The notes under the pieces were generated by a model. It did no database searches, was not told the DNA's origin, and saw nothing but the letters and a program-made list of their open reading frames with translations. Positions 1-9,196 of a stretch of 64,000 nucleotides of DNA are shown one piece after another. Made by a program: the position numbers and the translations under genes. Source of the stretch: Burkholderia sp. D-99 (GTDB lineage: Bacteria > Pseudomonadota > Gammaproteobacteria > Burkholderiales > Burkholderiaceae); contig NZ_JAAOXM010000001.1 of assembly GCF_011605345.1 (NCBI RefSeq), forward strand, positions 930,001-994,000. Direction: 5' to 3'. The first letter of the stretch is position 1. Each line of letters begins with the position of its first letter.

Positions 1-867
1 CCGGCAGCCGGCCACCGCGCACGCGACCAGGCGTCCGAGCGGCGGCGTGTCGAGCGTGCGCAACATGGCGCCGGAGACGACCGCGCATGCGGCCGATCCG
101 TCCGCGAGCGCGCACGCATTGCCGGCCGTCACGGTGCCGCCGTCGCGCACGGCATCGAGCGCCGCCAGCGCGTCGCCGGTCGTCCCCGGACGCCCGCATT
201 CGTCTTCGCTCACGCGCAGCATGCGTGCGATGCTCTCGCCGCTTGCCTTGTCGCGTTCGAGCTTGCGCACGTCGACCGCGACGATTTCGTCGCGCAGCCA
301 CCCCGCTTGCGCCGCGTGCGCGGCACGTTGCTGGCTGAGCGCCGCGTAGTCGTCCTGCGCGCGACGCGAAACGCGATAACGGCTCGCGACCACGTCGGCC
401 GTCTCGACCATCGGCATGTAGGCGTCAGCGTGCTGCGCGAGCAACTGCTCGTCCTGCTGGCGATGGCGATTCATGTGCGCGTTCTGCACGAGGCTGATCG
501 ATTCGACACCGCCCGCCAGGATCGCATCGGCTTCGCCGCCCGAGATCCGCGCCGACGCCAGTGCGACCGACATCAGCCCCGACGCGCATTGCCGGTCGAC
601 GGTCATGCCCGGCACGCCGACGGGCAGGCCGGCCGCCAGTGCCGCAAGCCGCCCGATGTTGTAGTACTGCGTCCCTTCCGGCAACGCGCAGCCGAGCATC
701 ACGTCGTCGATCCGTTCGGGATCGAGACCGCTGCGCGCCACCGCGGCACGCAGCGAAAGCCCGGCAAGCGTCGGCGACGTCGTATCGTTGAACGCGCCGC
801 GAAATGCACGCCCGATCGGCGTGCGCGCATAACCGACGATCCATGCGTCGCGATCGGTGCCTGTCAT
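1..867 (-). CDS. Thiolase (acetyl-CoA acetyltransferase family), C-terminus cut off by window edge
   Basis: The first 289 residues of a thiolase are readable on the minus strand from the ATG at 867; the rest lies outside the window. The N-terminal thiolase signature is clear. The nucleophilic cysteine is about residue 94 in the context DRQCASGLMS, and the stretch IDDVMLGCALPEGTQ is also typical. Thiolases cleave a 3-oxoacyl-CoA with CoA to acetyl-CoA and a shortened acyl-CoA. The start overlaps the stop of the CoA-transferase B gene (ATGA), so the two are probably translationally coupled. With the CoA-transferase and the aminotransferase upstream, it would complete degradation of a 3-oxo acid. 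Substrate chain length cannot be read from the sequence. Confidence 0.9.
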   Translation of the reverse strand, partial: MTGTDRDAWIVGYARTPIGRAFRGAFNDTTSPTLAGLSLRAAVARSGLDPERIDDVMLGCALPEGTQYYNIGRLAALAAGLPVGVPGMTVDRQCASGLMSVALASARISGGEADAILAGGVESISLVQNAHMNRHRQQDEQLLAQHADAYMPMVETADVVASRYRVSRRAQDDYAALSQQRAAHAAQAGWLRDEIVAVDVRKLERDKASGESIARMLRVSEDECGRPGTTGDALAALDAVRDGGTVTAGNACALADGSAACAVVSGAMLRTLDTPPLGRLVACAVAGCR

Positions 868-1526
868 GCGGCCTCCTTGTCGACCGTGAAATCGGCTTCG
901 GTCAGGTTGCGGATCTCGGCGACGCTCAGCGAACCGAGCCGCTCCACCAGCGTCAGTCCATGCGCCGCACACCGGAACACCGCGTGTTCGGTGACGATCA
1001 TCGCGACGCGGCGGCGGGCCGTGAGCGGCAGCGTGCATCGCTCGACGATCTTCGGTCGGCCGTTCTTGTCGGTGTGCGGCATCGTCACGATCACGCGCCC
1101 CGCCTTCTGCGCGAGTTCCGCGCCGCCGCCGATGCCTGCCACGAGGCTGCCCGGCACGAGCCAGTTCGCGAGATCGCCGTGCGCCGACACCTGCAATGCC
1201 CCCAGGAACGTGATGTCGACCAGCCCACGCCGGATCATGCCGAACGATTCGGCGCTATCCACGATCGCGCCGCCCGGCACGACCGACACATAACCGCCGC
1301 CGGCGTCGATCAGATCGCGGTCGAGATCGGCGGCATGCGCGAGCGCGCCGACCCCGACGATGCCGTTCTCCGAGTGGATCCAGGCGGCCGACGGATCGTC
1401 GAGATACGTGGGAATCAGCGTCGGCAGGCCGATGCCGAGATTGATCAGTTGCCCGCGCGCCACTTCGCGCGCGGCCCGGCGCGCGATCACGTGGCGCGGG
1501 TCAGCGCTGGATGGGCTGGTATTCAT
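864..1526 (-). CDS. 3-oxoacid CoA-transferase, subunit B
   Basis: A 220-residue beta subunit of a family I CoA-transferase (the AtoA/PcaJ/ScoB type). The N-terminal motif INLGIGLPTLIP and the catalytic-glutamate signature SENGIVGVG are both present. The enzyme moves CoA from a donor such as succinyl-CoA to a 3-oxo acid through a glutamyl-CoA intermediate. Its ATG at 1526 lies 26 bases inside the end of the subunit A gene, and its stop overlaps the thiolase start. A and B subunits as separate adjacent genes are normal for the family. The aminotransferase and thiolase neighbours suggest that the acceptor is a 3-oxo acid made by transamination. Confidence 0.93.
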   Translation of the reverse strand: MNTSPSSADPRHVIARRAAREVARGQLINLGIGLPTLIPTYLDDPSAAWIHSENGIVGVGALAHAADLDRDLIDAGGGYVSVVPGGAIVDSAESFGMIRRGLVDITFLGALQVSAHGDLANWLVPGSLVAGIGGGAELAQKAGRVIVTMPHTDKNGRPKIVERCTLPLTARRRVAMIVTEHAVFRCAAHGLTLVERLGSLSVAEIRNLTEADFTVDKEAA

Positions 1527-2196
1527 CGGTGTCTCCGTCGATCTGGATCAGGCCATGCACGTGGATGCCCGGCGTATGGATGTCGTCGGGCGCGATCGGC
1601 GTCGCGTCGACGACGCGCGCCTCGACCAGCACCCGATCCGCGGCCATCGCCATCAGCGGCGAGAAATTGCGTGCCGCGCCGCGATAGCGGAGATTCCCGC
1701 AGGCATCCGCGCGATCCGCGCGAAGCAGCGCGAAATCGGCCCGCAGCGCGCGTTCGAAAAACAGCGTCCGGCCGTCGACCGAAATCGTTTCGCGCGTGAC
1801 GCCCAGCTCCGGCGGCAACTCGATATCGGTCACGATGCCCGGCAAGCCGACGCCCGCGCAGCGGATCCGTTCGGCGAACAACCCCTGCGAAAAGAATTCG
1901 ATCTGCAGTGCGCCGGACAGGTAAGCGCGCCGCGCGGGGCCGCTCAGGCCGAGATGCGTCGTCAGCAGCCGGCTCACGACACCGGCCTCGATCAGCCTCG
2001 ACACGCCGTAGTTGTCCTGGTTCGCATCGTTCTTGATGATCGTCAGGTCGCGCTTGCCCTGCCGTTGCAACTCGGCCAGCAGCGAAAACGGCGTGCCCGG
2101 CGAACCAAAACCGCCGACCATGATCGATGCGCCATCCGGAATCGGCGCGACCGCGTCGGCGAGCTGCATGCGTTTGTCCATGCGTTGCCCCGTCAT
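1501..2196 (-). CDS. 3-oxoacid CoA-transferase, subunit A
   Basis: A 231-residue alpha subunit (AtoD/PcaI type) with the family glycine loop VGGFGSPGTPFSLL near the N-terminus. I place the start at the ATG at 2196 because it overlaps the aminotransferase stop as ATGA, the pattern used throughout this operon. An internal ATG five codons later (MDKRMQL) is possible. It pairs with the following B subunit to form the active heteromer. The reading frame stays open much further upstream, but that part is antisense-frame noise inside the aminotransferase gene. Confidence 0.92.
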   Translation of the reverse strand: MTGQRMDKRMQLADAVAPIPDGASIMVGGFGSPGTPFSLLAELQRQGKRDLTIIKNDANQDNYGVSRLIEAGVVSRLLTTHLGLSGPARRAYLSGALQIEFFSQGLFAERIRCAGVGLPGIVTDIELPPELGVTRETISVDGRTLFFERALRADFALLRADRADACGNLRYRGAARNFSPLMAMAADRVLVEARVVDATPIAPDDIHTPGIHVHGLIQIDGDTDEYQPIQR

Positions 2197-3506
2197 CGCC
2201 CGATCGTCCGGAACGCGAGGTCGAGCCGTTCGACGATCTCGTCGCATTGCGCGCGGGTCGTGATCAGCGGCGGCGCGATCAGCGTGTGATCGCCGGTTTC
2301 CCCCATCAGCGATTTGCGCGGATAGACGATCACCCCCTGCTCGCGTGCGGCGCGCGTCACCTGCTCGCCGAACCGGAGCGCCGGATCGAACGGGGTTTTC
2401 GTGTCGCGCTCCGCGACATACTCGAGCGCGAGCAGGAAGCCGCGCCCGCGCACGTCGCCGATGAAGTCGTGCCGGGTCGCCAGGCTGTCGAGCAGGCCGC
2501 GCAGATAGTCGCCCGTCTCGGCCGCATGCTCGACCAGCCCCTCGCGTTCGATCACGTCGATCACGGCCAGCGCCGTCGCGCTCGCGAGCGGATTGCCCGC
2601 GTAGGTATAGCCGTGCTGGAACCCGCCCGATGCGAGGATCGGGTCGGTCAGCCCGGCCCGCGTCACGATCGCGGACGTCGGGTAGTAACCGGCGCCGAGC
2701 CCCTTCGCCACGCACAGGATGTCGGCCTCGACATTCCAGTGCTGGAAACCGAACCAGCGCCCCGTGCGGCCGATGCCCGTCATCACTTCGTCGAGGATCA
2801 GCAGGATTCCATGGCGCGAGCAGATCTCGCGGATGCGCGCGAAATACGCGTCGTGCGGCACCTCGGCGCCCGTGCTCGCGCCGCCGATCGGCTCCGCGAC
2901 GAACGCGGCCACCCGCCCGGCACCGACTTCGCGAATCGCCGCGTCGAGTTCGTCCGCGCAATCGAGCGCATGCTGCTCCGCGCTCTTGCCGGGCGGCACG
3001 CGATACTGCGTCGGCGAAGCCACCTTCGGATAAAGCTGGATCATCGGCTCGAACGGCCGCGTGAGCGGCGTGTAGCTCGTCATCGCGAGCGCACCCATCG
3101 TCGAGCCGTGATAGGACGGCTGGCGCGCGATGAACACGCTGCGCTCCGGCTCACCGCGGCACACCCAGTGCTGGCGCGCGAGCTTCAATGCCGATTCGAC
3201 CGATTCCGAGCCGCCGCTCGAGAAAAACACGCGATCGAAGCGGCCGCCCGCGAGCTCGACGAGCTTCTCCGCGAGGTCCACGGCAGGCTGGTTCTCGAAC
3301 TGCGTCCGATACGCGAACGCGACCTTGTCGAGTTGCGCGAGCATCGCGTCGCGGATCGCCGGATGACCGTGGCCCAGCTGGGCCACGATGGCGCCGGAAC
3401 ACGCGTCGATGTGACGCTTGCCGTCCGTATCCCACGCGTAGATGCCTTCGGCGCGCGCGACGGTCGGCAACTGCACGGCGGACTGGTAAAAGAGATGGTC
3501 GCTCAT
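2193..3506 (-). CDS. Class-III PLP-dependent aminotransferase
   Basis: A 437-residue fold-type I aminotransferase of the omega-amino acid/beta-alanine:pyruvate group. Visible landmarks are the SGGSESVESALKLA phosphate-binding region, YHGSTMGALAMT, the LILDEVMTGIGRTG aspartate motif and the Schiff-base lysine in CVAKGLGAGYYP. It transfers an amino group from an amine or omega/beta-amino acid to pyruvate or 2-oxoglutarate. It is first of the four enzyme genes (aminotransferase, CoA-transferase A, B, thiolase), all coupled by overlaps. That order fits conversion of a beta-amino acid to a 3-oxo acid, then CoA activation and thiolysis. The exact substrate is not determinable here. Confidence 0.92.
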   Translation of the reverse strand: MSDHLFYQSAVQLPTVARAEGIYAWDTDGKRHIDACSGAIVAQLGHGHPAIRDAMLAQLDKVAFAYRTQFENQPAVDLAEKLVELAGGRFDRVFFSSGGSESVESALKLARQHWVCRGEPERSVFIARQPSYHGSTMGALAMTSYTPLTRPFEPMIQLYPKVASPTQYRVPPGKSAEQHALDCADELDAAIREVGAGRVAAFVAEPIGGASTGAEVPHDAYFARIREICSRHGILLILDEVMTGIGRTGRWFGFQHWNVEADILCVAKGLGAGYYPTSAIVTRAGLTDPILASGGFQHGYTYAGNPLASATALAVIDVIEREGLVEHAAETGDYLRGLLDSLATRHDFIGDVRGRGFLLALEYVAERDTKTPFDPALRFGEQVTRAAREQGVIVYPRKSLMGETGDHTLIAPPLITTRAQCDEIVERLDLAFRTIGR

Positions 3507-3550
3507 TGACGTCCTTTTCTGATTGCGTAAGGTGATTCGGTAGCGCGCGG

Positions 3551-4312
3551 TTAGCGGATATCGGCGAGGAACGCCTGGGTCCGTTCGTGCGAAGGCCGAT
3601 GAAAGATCTCGGTCGGACAGCCGTCCTCGACAACCCGGCCGTCGGCCATGAAGACGACGCGATCGGCCACGCGTTCCGCGAACCGCATCTCGTGCGTGAC
3701 GACCATCATCGTCATGCCGGCCTTCGCCAGCCGCTCCATGACGGCCAGCACGCCGCCGACCATCTCCGGGTCGAGGGCCGACGTCGGTTCGTCGAACAGC
3801 ATCGCGTCGGGCTTGAGCGCCAGTGCCCGCGCAATCGCGACACGCTGCTTCTGCCCGCCGGACAGATTGCCGGGATAGACGTCCTGCTTGTCGAGCACGC
3901 CGACCTTGTCGAGCAGTTCCCGCGCTTCGTCCCGCGCCTGCGATGCCGTCATGCCGAGCAACTGCATCGGCGCGAGCGTCAGGTTGTCGAGCACGGTCAG
4001 GTGCGGAAACAGGTTGAAGTGCTGGAACACCATGCCGACCTTCATCCGCATCGCATTCAGGTAACGCTCCTGGGCCCGATGCCCGCGGCCCGGATCGTTG
4101 ACGAGGCTGCCGAGCACCCTCACCTCGCCGCGCGTCGGCGTCTCCAGGTGGTTCACGCAGCGCAGCAGCGTGCTCTTTCCCGATCCGCTCGGGCCGATCA
4201 GCACGACCACCTCGCCTTTGCGGACGTCGAGCGAAATGCCCTTCAGCACTTCCAGCGCCCCGTAGGTCTTGTGGATATCGCGCAGGACGATCTGCGGCTG
4301 GGTTCCGTTCAT
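3551..4312 (-). CDS. Polar amino acid ABC transporter, ATP-binding protein
   Basis: A 253-residue ATPase of the GlnQ/HisP group. Walker A is GPSGSGKST, the Q-loop is [12 protein letters not shown], the ABC signature is [15 protein letters not shown], Walker B is [13 protein letters not shown] and the switch histidine is in VVTHEMRFA. The chosen ATG at 4312 overlaps the permease stop as ATGA. It energises uptake by the adjacent permease. No periplasmic binding protein gene lies in this cluster, so the binding protein must be encoded elsewhere. The position just before the catabolic genes suggests import of the amino compound they degrade. Confidence 0.95.
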   Translation of the reverse strand: MNGTQPQIVLRDIHKTYGALEVLKGISLDVRKGEVVVLIGPSGSGKSTLLRCVNHLETPTRGEVRVLGSLVNDPGRGHRAQERYLNAMRMKVGMVFQHFNLFPHLTVLDNLTLAPMQLLGMTASQARDEARELLDKVGVLDKQDVYPGNLSGGQKQRVAIARALALKPDAMLFDEPTSALDPEMVGGVLAVMERLAKAGMTMMVVTHEMRFAERVADRVVFMADGRVVEDGCPTEIFHRPSHERTQAFLADIR

Positions 4313-4971
4313 GCCCGGCCTCCCTTCAGGATCAGGCGCCGTTCGAGCTGGCGCAGCACCAGGCTCGTCCCGGTGGTCAGCAATGCATAGATCATCGCGC
4401 ATGCAAAGTAGAGTTCGAATGGCTTGAAGGTCGCGCCGACCAGTTGCTGCGTGCGCATGAACAGCTCCGCGAGCGTGATCGTCGACACGAGCGACGTGTC
4501 CTTGGTGAGAATGATCAGGTTGTTGCCGAGCGGCGGCACGATGAGCCTGAGTGCCTGCGGCAGCACGACGAGCCGCATCGTGCGCGCGGCGCCGAAGCCC
4601 AGCGACCGGGACGCTTCGACCTGCCCGTACGGAATCGCGAGGATGCCGGCGCGGATCGTCTCCGCGTTGTAGGCGCCGACGTTGAGCGCGAGACCGATCA
4701 CGCCGGACGTGAACGGCGACAGTTCGAGCCCGAACTGCGGCAACCCGAAGTAGATGATGAACAGCTGGACGAGCAGCGGCGTCGAGCGGATCAGCCAGAT
4801 ATAGGCGCTGGTGGCGTCGCGCAGCACGCGATGGCGCGACAACCTGCCGAGTGCGGCGCCGAGGCCGATGGCCAGGCCGAATACGGTCGCGAGCAGCGTC
4901 AGCTCCACCGTGACGGCCGCCGCTTCGAACAGCATCGGCAGGTACTTGAAGACGAGATGGAAATCGAACAT
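4309..4971 (-). CDS. Polar amino acid ABC transporter, permease
   Basis: A 220-residue inner-membrane permease of the HisMQ family. It has several hydrophobic segments and the EAA loop [24 protein letters not shown] that contacts the ATPase. I take the ATG at 4971 ([18 protein letters not shown]), which matches the usual family start. The reading frame continues upstream to 5076, but those residues look non-coding. Only one permease gene is present, so it probably acts as a homodimer. It is the promoter-proximal gene of the catabolic/transport operon and diverges from the LysR gene. Confidence 0.92.
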   Translation of the reverse strand: MFDFHLVFKYLPMLFEAAAVTVELTLLATVFGLAIGLGAALGRLSRHRVLRDATSAYIWLIRSTPLLVQLFIIYFGLPQFGLELSPFTSGVIGLALNVGAYNAETIRAGILAIPYGQVEASRSLGFGAARTMRLVVLPQALRLIVPPLGNNLIILTKDTSLVSTITLAELFMRTQQLVGATFKPFELYFACAMIYALLTTGTSLVLRQLERRLILKGGRA

Positions 4972-5137
4972 GGCATGGCGGCCAGCGCGCTGCGCGGCGG
5001 CGCAACGGCACTGAGGGTGTCTCCGTATGATGAGTGACCGATTTGATTCATCATCTGCCGACGGCCCGGAAGCCATTGCAGCAGAAGGAATCGGCCTGTT
5101 GTTTGACTGGATCGAAGTCTCGCTTTGAATTATTTTT

Positions 5138-5176
5138 CGGTCAATATATGATCTTTTTTAATCAATTGATTGACCG
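5138..5176. promoter_or_regulatory. Candidate LysR operator: inverted repeat in divergent promoter
   Basis: An AT-rich stretch between the permease and the LysR gene contains CGGTCAAT (5138-5145) and its exact inverse ATTGACCG (5169-5176). A smaller palindrome, ATCAATTGAT, lies at 5161-5170. Paired dyads with AT-rich centres are typical LysR binding sites. The right arm ends about 8 bases before the LysR ATG, so binding would also autorepress. Function is inferred. Confidence 0.5.
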
Positions 5177-5184
5177 GAGCGAAC

Positions 5185-6108
5185 ATGCGGAGCGACTTCA
5201 GCCTGCGCGACATCGAAATCTTCCATGCGATCGCCACGGCCGGCTCCACGCGACAGGCGGCGGTTCAGCTCGGCATCACGCAGTCGGCCGTCAGCCATGC
5301 GCTCGCGAGGCTGGAGGACAGCCTGCGCATCCGGCTGTTCGCGCGCGAGAACCAGCGCCTGCAGATCTCGCCGGCAGGCCGCTACATGCTCGACGAGGCC
5401 GTGCAGCTGCTCGACCGGCTGAATCGTATCGAAGAGGAAATTTCGCTGTTGCAGGACAGCGGTGTCGCGTCGCTGCGCATCGGCTGCGCACCGGGGCTGT
5501 GTCACCGGTTCGGGCCGCGGCTCGCGCAGCAATATGCGCAGTCGCACAGCGGCACGGGCGTCGCGCTCGACGTCGCCGCGAGCGGGCGGCTCATATCGGA
5601 TGTGGAAGGCGGCCGCCTCGATCTCGCGATCGTGTCGTACGAGATCCATGAGCCGGGCCTGATCTTCGTGCCTGTGTTCGGCGCGAAGATGGTCGCGCTA
5701 CTGACGCGCAAGAACCGGCTCGCCGCGCGCAAGCTGCTGACGTACGACGATCTCGCCGATCAGCAGTACATCAAGCCGATCCAGTCCGACCACCTGATCT
5801 ACGACGACTCGAGCGACCGCCGGCGGCTCGGCTACGAGTTGCGCGTGAGCATGAGCTCGCTCGGCGAAGTGATCCGGCTGACCGACGGCGTGAGCCTGCT
5901 CAATGCGCTGACCGCCGCCGACCTGTGCGCGAACCGCGAGCTGGTGGCGCGCCCGTTCGATTCGAGCCAGTGGTTCAATTTCTATCTCGTTCACCAGCAT
6001 GCGCTGAAGAACAATCCGGCCGTGCGCGACGTGCTCGATATCGCGCAGGCGTGCGTGCGGGATACGGCGGAAAACTCCGCGTATCCCGATGCGTTCGTGG
6101 TGCGCTGA
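5185..6108 (+). CDS. LysR-family transcriptional regulator (divergent to the transport/catabolic operon)
   Basis: A 307-residue LysR regulator. The N-terminal winged helix-turn-helix includes GSTRQAAVQLGITQSAVSHALARLE, followed by a linker helix and a periplasmic-binding-protein-like effector domain from about residue 90. I choose ATG 5185, preceded by GGAG at a 5-base spacing. A TTG five codons upstream (5170) is in frame but lacks a better ribosome site. Its divergent orientation to the ABC/aminotransferase/CoA-transferase genes makes it their likely regulator, with the imported amino compound or a breakdown product as inducer. Confidence 0.9.
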   Translation: MRSDFSLRDIEIFHAIATAGSTRQAAVQLGITQSAVSHALARLEDSLRIRLFARENQRLQISPAGRYMLDEAVQLLDRLNRIEEEISLLQDSGVASLRIGCAPGLCHRFGPRLAQQYAQSHSGTGVALDVAASGRLISDVEGGRLDLAIVSYEIHEPGLIFVPVFGAKMVALLTRKNRLAARKLLTYDDLADQQYIKPIQSDHLIYDDSSDRRRLGYELRVSMSSLGEVIRLTDGVSLLNALTAADLCANRELVARPFDSSQWFNFYLVHQHALKNNPAVRDVLDIAQACVRDTAENSAYPDAFVVR

Positions 6109-6149
6109 CGCGGGGCTGGCCGCCGCCGCGTTGGCCGCCCCGCGCGACC

Positions 6150-7565
6150 TCAGAACGCATTCCGGCCGATAAAGCCTCGCACGACCGTCAGCAGGATGAT
6201 CTTCATGTCGAACCAGAAGCTCCAGTTCTGCATGTAGAACAGGTCGAACTTGACACGCGCCTCCATCGACTCGACCTTGCGCGTCTCGCCGCGATAGCCG
6301 TTCACCTGTGCCCATCCGGTGATGCCGGGCCGCACGCGGTAGCGGTACATGTAGCAGTCGATCAGTTGCCGGTACAGGTCGTCGTGTTCGATCGCATGCG
6401 GACGCGGGCCGACGACCGACATCTGCCCGAACAGCACGTTGAAGAATTGCGGCAGCTCGTCGAGCGACGTGCGCCGCAGGAACGCGCCGACGCGCGTGAT
6501 GCGCGAATCGTTGCGCGACGCCTGCCGCACGACACCCGGCTGTGCGCGATGCACGCGCATCGTCCGGAACTTCAGGATGTCGAACTCGCGCCCGTCGACG
6601 CCCTTGCGGCGCTGCCTGAACAGCACGGGCCCCGGCGACGACAGCTTGACCGCGATCGCCAGCATCGACAGCAGCGGCAGCAACGGAATCAGCACACCGA
6701 ATGCGAACAGCCGGTCGAACGCGAACTTCGCCCACAGCTCCGGCGCCGAGCGCGGCGTGGTCGCGAGATTGATCGCCGGCATGCCGAGCACGTCGGTCGC
6801 CGAGCGATCGACCATCGCCATCTGCCGCACGTCGGGCAACAACCGCAACTCCACGAACTCGTCGCGCAACTCGCGGACGATGCGCTGGATCCGCCACTCG
6901 TGCGACATCGGCAGCGTGAGCCATACCTCGTCGATCCCGCCGCCGCGAATCAGGTCGCGCAACGCGTTCCAGTCGTCGATCACCGGCACGCCGCCGATGC
7001 CGCCGGCGGCAGCCTGTGCGTCGTCGTCGAATACGCACGCCGCCACGAAAGGGCCCTGCGGGTCCAACTGCATCCGCTCGACCGCGACACGCCCGTACGC
7101 GGTTGCGCCGACCACCGCGACGCGGCGCTGCCGCGCGCGCGGGTCGTCACGCGTCAGCGCAAGCGCCAGCAGCGCGGCACGGCCGAGCAGCAGCGCGGCG
7201 TCGCCGGCCAGCACCGTGCGCACGATCCAGCGTGTCGTGATCGTGCCGCCGCGGTTCATGATCCACATCGCGGCGGCCACCGTCAGCACACTCGCGCAGA
7301 CGAGCGCCACCATCGTCTGCGTCAGCGCATGCGTGCCGCCTTGCGGCGCCACGCTGCCACGCACGGTGCGCAGGTAGCGCGGCAGCAATGCCACGGTCAG
7401 CACGCACAGCAGCGCGATCGCGCCGCGCTGCGCGTCGGACAGCGCGCGCCACGCGAGGCCCGACGCCGCCTGCGCCGCGAGCGCGCCTGCCAGCACGAGC
7501 ACGACGTCGGTCGCTGCGATCGCGGCACGCCGCATCGCATTCGTTCCACCGGCCCTCGACTGCAT
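6150..7565 (-). CDS. Undecaprenyl-phosphate sugar phosphotransferase (WcaJ/WbaP type)
   Basis: A 471-residue polyprenyl-phosphate glycose-1-phosphate transferase that starts a lipid-linked exopolysaccharide repeat unit at the inner membrane. The N-terminus has several membrane helices, followed by a nucleotide-binding-like middle domain (RRVAVVGATAYGR). The C-terminal bacterial sugar transferase domain contains KFAFDRLFAFG, LSSPGPVLFRQ, ILKFRTMR, RTSLDELPQFFNV, VGPRP and RPGITGWAQVNGYRG. The ATG at 7565 lies 2 bases after the stop of the CRP-type regulator, so the pair is an operon. The transferred sugar is probably glucose, galactose or mannose phosphate but cannot be fixed from sequence. 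Confidence 0.93.
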   Translation of the reverse strand: MQSRAGGTNAMRRAAIAATDVVLVLAGALAAQAASGLAWRALSDAQRGAIALLCVLTVALLPRYLRTVRGSVAPQGGTHALTQTMVALVCASVLTVAAAMWIMNRGGTITTRWIVRTVLAGDAALLLGRAALLALALTRDDPRARQRRVAVVGATAYGRVAVERMQLDPQGPFVAACVFDDDAQAAAGGIGGVPVIDDWNALRDLIRGGGIDEVWLTLPMSHEWRIQRIVRELRDEFVELRLLPDVRQMAMVDRSATDVLGMPAINLATTPRSAPELWAKFAFDRLFAFGVLIPLLPLLSMLAIAVKLSSPGPVLFRQRRKGVDGREFDILKFRTMRVHRAQPGVVRQASRNDSRITRVGAFLRRTSLDELPQFFNVLFGQMSVVGPRPHAIEHDDLYRQLIDCYMYRYRVRPGITGWAQVNGYRGETRKVESMEARVKFDLFYMQNWSFWFDMKIILLTVVRGFIGRNAF

Positions 7566-7567
7566 CG

Positions 7568-8350
7568 TCACGCACCATGTGCCGGGAACCCGCGGCGCCC
7601 CTCCGGCAGGCGGGGACGAACCGGCGCCGGCCTTGCCGTCCCGCGCGTGCCGAGCAGCCTGCGATAGTCGGCGCGAATCAGGTCGTAGCATTCACACGCG
7701 TGATGTTCGAGGCCGTCGCGGTCGAGCACCGTGATGCGGCCGCGGCGCTGCCGGATCAGCCCGGCTTCCTGCAGGTTGCCCGCCGCTTCCGTCACGCCTT
7801 CGCGCCGCACGCCGAGCATGTTCGCGATCGTCTGCTGCGTGACGGCCAGTTCGTCGCCGTCGATGCGGTCGTGCGCGAGCAGCAGCCAGCGGCTCAACTG
7901 CTCGCTGACCGAGTGATGCCGGTTGCACAGCGCGCTGCGCGAGATCTGCGCCATCGCCGCCTGGCAGTAGTTGAGCAGCAGCCGGTAGGTCGCCGGCGAT
8001 CGCTCGAATTCGGCGCGCATCACGCAGCTCGGCACGCGATAGGCCATCCCGCCGATGCGGACCTCGACCCGGTGCGACGCGGCGGCGCCACCCACCAGCG
8101 TCGCCAGCCCGACCACTCCTTCGCGGCCGACCTGCGCTACCTCGACCATCGCACCGTCCTCCATCAGGTGCTGCACCGACATCATCGACGTCGTCGGGAA
8201 ATGCACGTGGCGCGTCGGCTCGCCGACCCGGTCGAGCATCCCGGCCTTGATCCTGACGAGTTCGAGATGCGGTGCGATGGTGCGGATGCTGTCCTCGGGG
8301 AGGGCATCGAGGATGGCATTCGCCGAGTAGCTCGAGTGAAGATGAAGCAT
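7568..8350 (-). CDS. CRP/FNR-type regulator upstream of the sugar transferase (BerA candidate)
   Basis: A 260-residue CRP/FNR-family protein. The N-terminal cyclic-nucleotide-binding-like beta-barrel includes PTTSMMSVQHLMEDGAMVEV. The C-terminal winged helix-turn-helix is QQTIANMLGVRREGVTEAAGNL. The start is set at ATG 8350 (MLHLHSSY), preceded by AAAGGGA; the frame extends upstream but without protein character. No cysteine cluster of the FNR [4Fe-4S] type is seen at the N-terminus. If gene numbering follows the B. cenocepacia locus, this position corresponds to BerA (BCAM1349), a c-di-GMP-responsive activator of exopolysaccharide genes. That identification is from memory of gene order, not alignment. 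Confidence 0.85.
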   Translation of the reverse strand: MLHLHSSYSANAILDALPEDSIRTIAPHLELVRIKAGMLDRVGEPTRHVHFPTTSMMSVQHLMEDGAMVEVAQVGREGVVGLATLVGGAAASHRVEVRIGGMAYRVPSCVMRAEFERSPATYRLLLNYCQAAMAQISRSALCNRHHSVSEQLSRWLLLAHDRIDGDELAVTQQTIANMLGVRREGVTEAAGNLQEAGLIRQRRGRITVLDRDGLEHHACECYDLIRADYRRLLGTRGTARPAPVRPRLPEGRRGFPAHGA

Positions 8351-9126
8351 GTCTGTATCCCTTTTATTGTCCGCGCCGCCTGCAGCCGCGTGCACGGAAC
8401 TCGTTATCGCGATGCGCGCCCGGACGTTGGCAGTGGTTGCGGCCCACAACCCTGATTCCGACTGCCCTCGGCTTGCCACCGCCGGATTGAGTCGGTCGTC
8501 CCGTTTCGACACGCCAGCCCGAATAAGCGATTTACGTGCCAATACATGCCCATCCTTAATATATGAATCACGACGGATTTAGATCACCCGAATAACCGGT
8601 GAAAAAACAAAAAAAGCGTCTCATTTCCGGACACTCTTCCGGACGATGGACACTGCACGCCATTTGACTGATCATTTCCCCCGCATCGAACCAAGTCAGT
8701 CGCAGCGGTGCTGCGAGGCTTGTCGCTCATATACTTACAGTCGATTTTCAATTGTTTCGGTGATGTGCCGGACAGCACCCCGCTCCAGTGCCACGCCTCA
8801 CACGGTTGTTTGAAACTGTCTCAAATTTGAATCGAGACACTAATTTTCCACTTTGTCACCCAGCGCACACTTCATACGCATCCATTTGATTTTTATAGAT
8901 ATTTTTGCGAGCACCATTTATTTGTCAAATAATGTTCAATGCCCGCCAGGCACTTTCTCCAAACGGTTCCCACCACCGCTCGATTCATTCCCGGCCGACA
9001 CCGAATGAATGATCGCTGTGCCATTCCGTCTCCGGATGATTAATTCCGTCGAAATGAATCATTAAATACGGATGACGTTTTCATCCGGCCAAAATCGTCA
9101 AACTTTGTGAAATGACGCAATATGCA

Positions 9127-9142
9127 ATTGATCCAAATCAAT
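9127..9142 (+). promoter_or_regulatory. Perfect FNR/ANR-type box upstream of the second CRP-type regulator
   Basis: The sequence ATTGATCCAAATCAAT contains the exact FNR consensus TTGAT-N4-ATCAA. A -10-like TATCGT lies at 9165-9170, which would put the transcription start near 9176 and the box centre near -41.5, the position of class II FNR activation. This suggests oxygen-responsive or family-member control of the gene at 9273. The binding protein is not identified. Confidence 0.6.
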
Positions 9143-9196
9143 GGCGTGCTAGCCTTTTCGCCAGTATCGTCACTCCATTTTTGACGAACACAAGTC

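Noticed and set aside
307..2289. Long plus-strand open frames opposite the thiolase and CoA-transferase genes
   Set aside because: They are antisense shadows of well-conserved minus-strand genes; the translations are Arg/His/Asp-rich with no motif.
8584..8778. 64-residue minus-strand frame in the regulator intergenic region
   Set aside because: No ribosome site, no recognisable motif, and located in AT-rich regulatory DNA.
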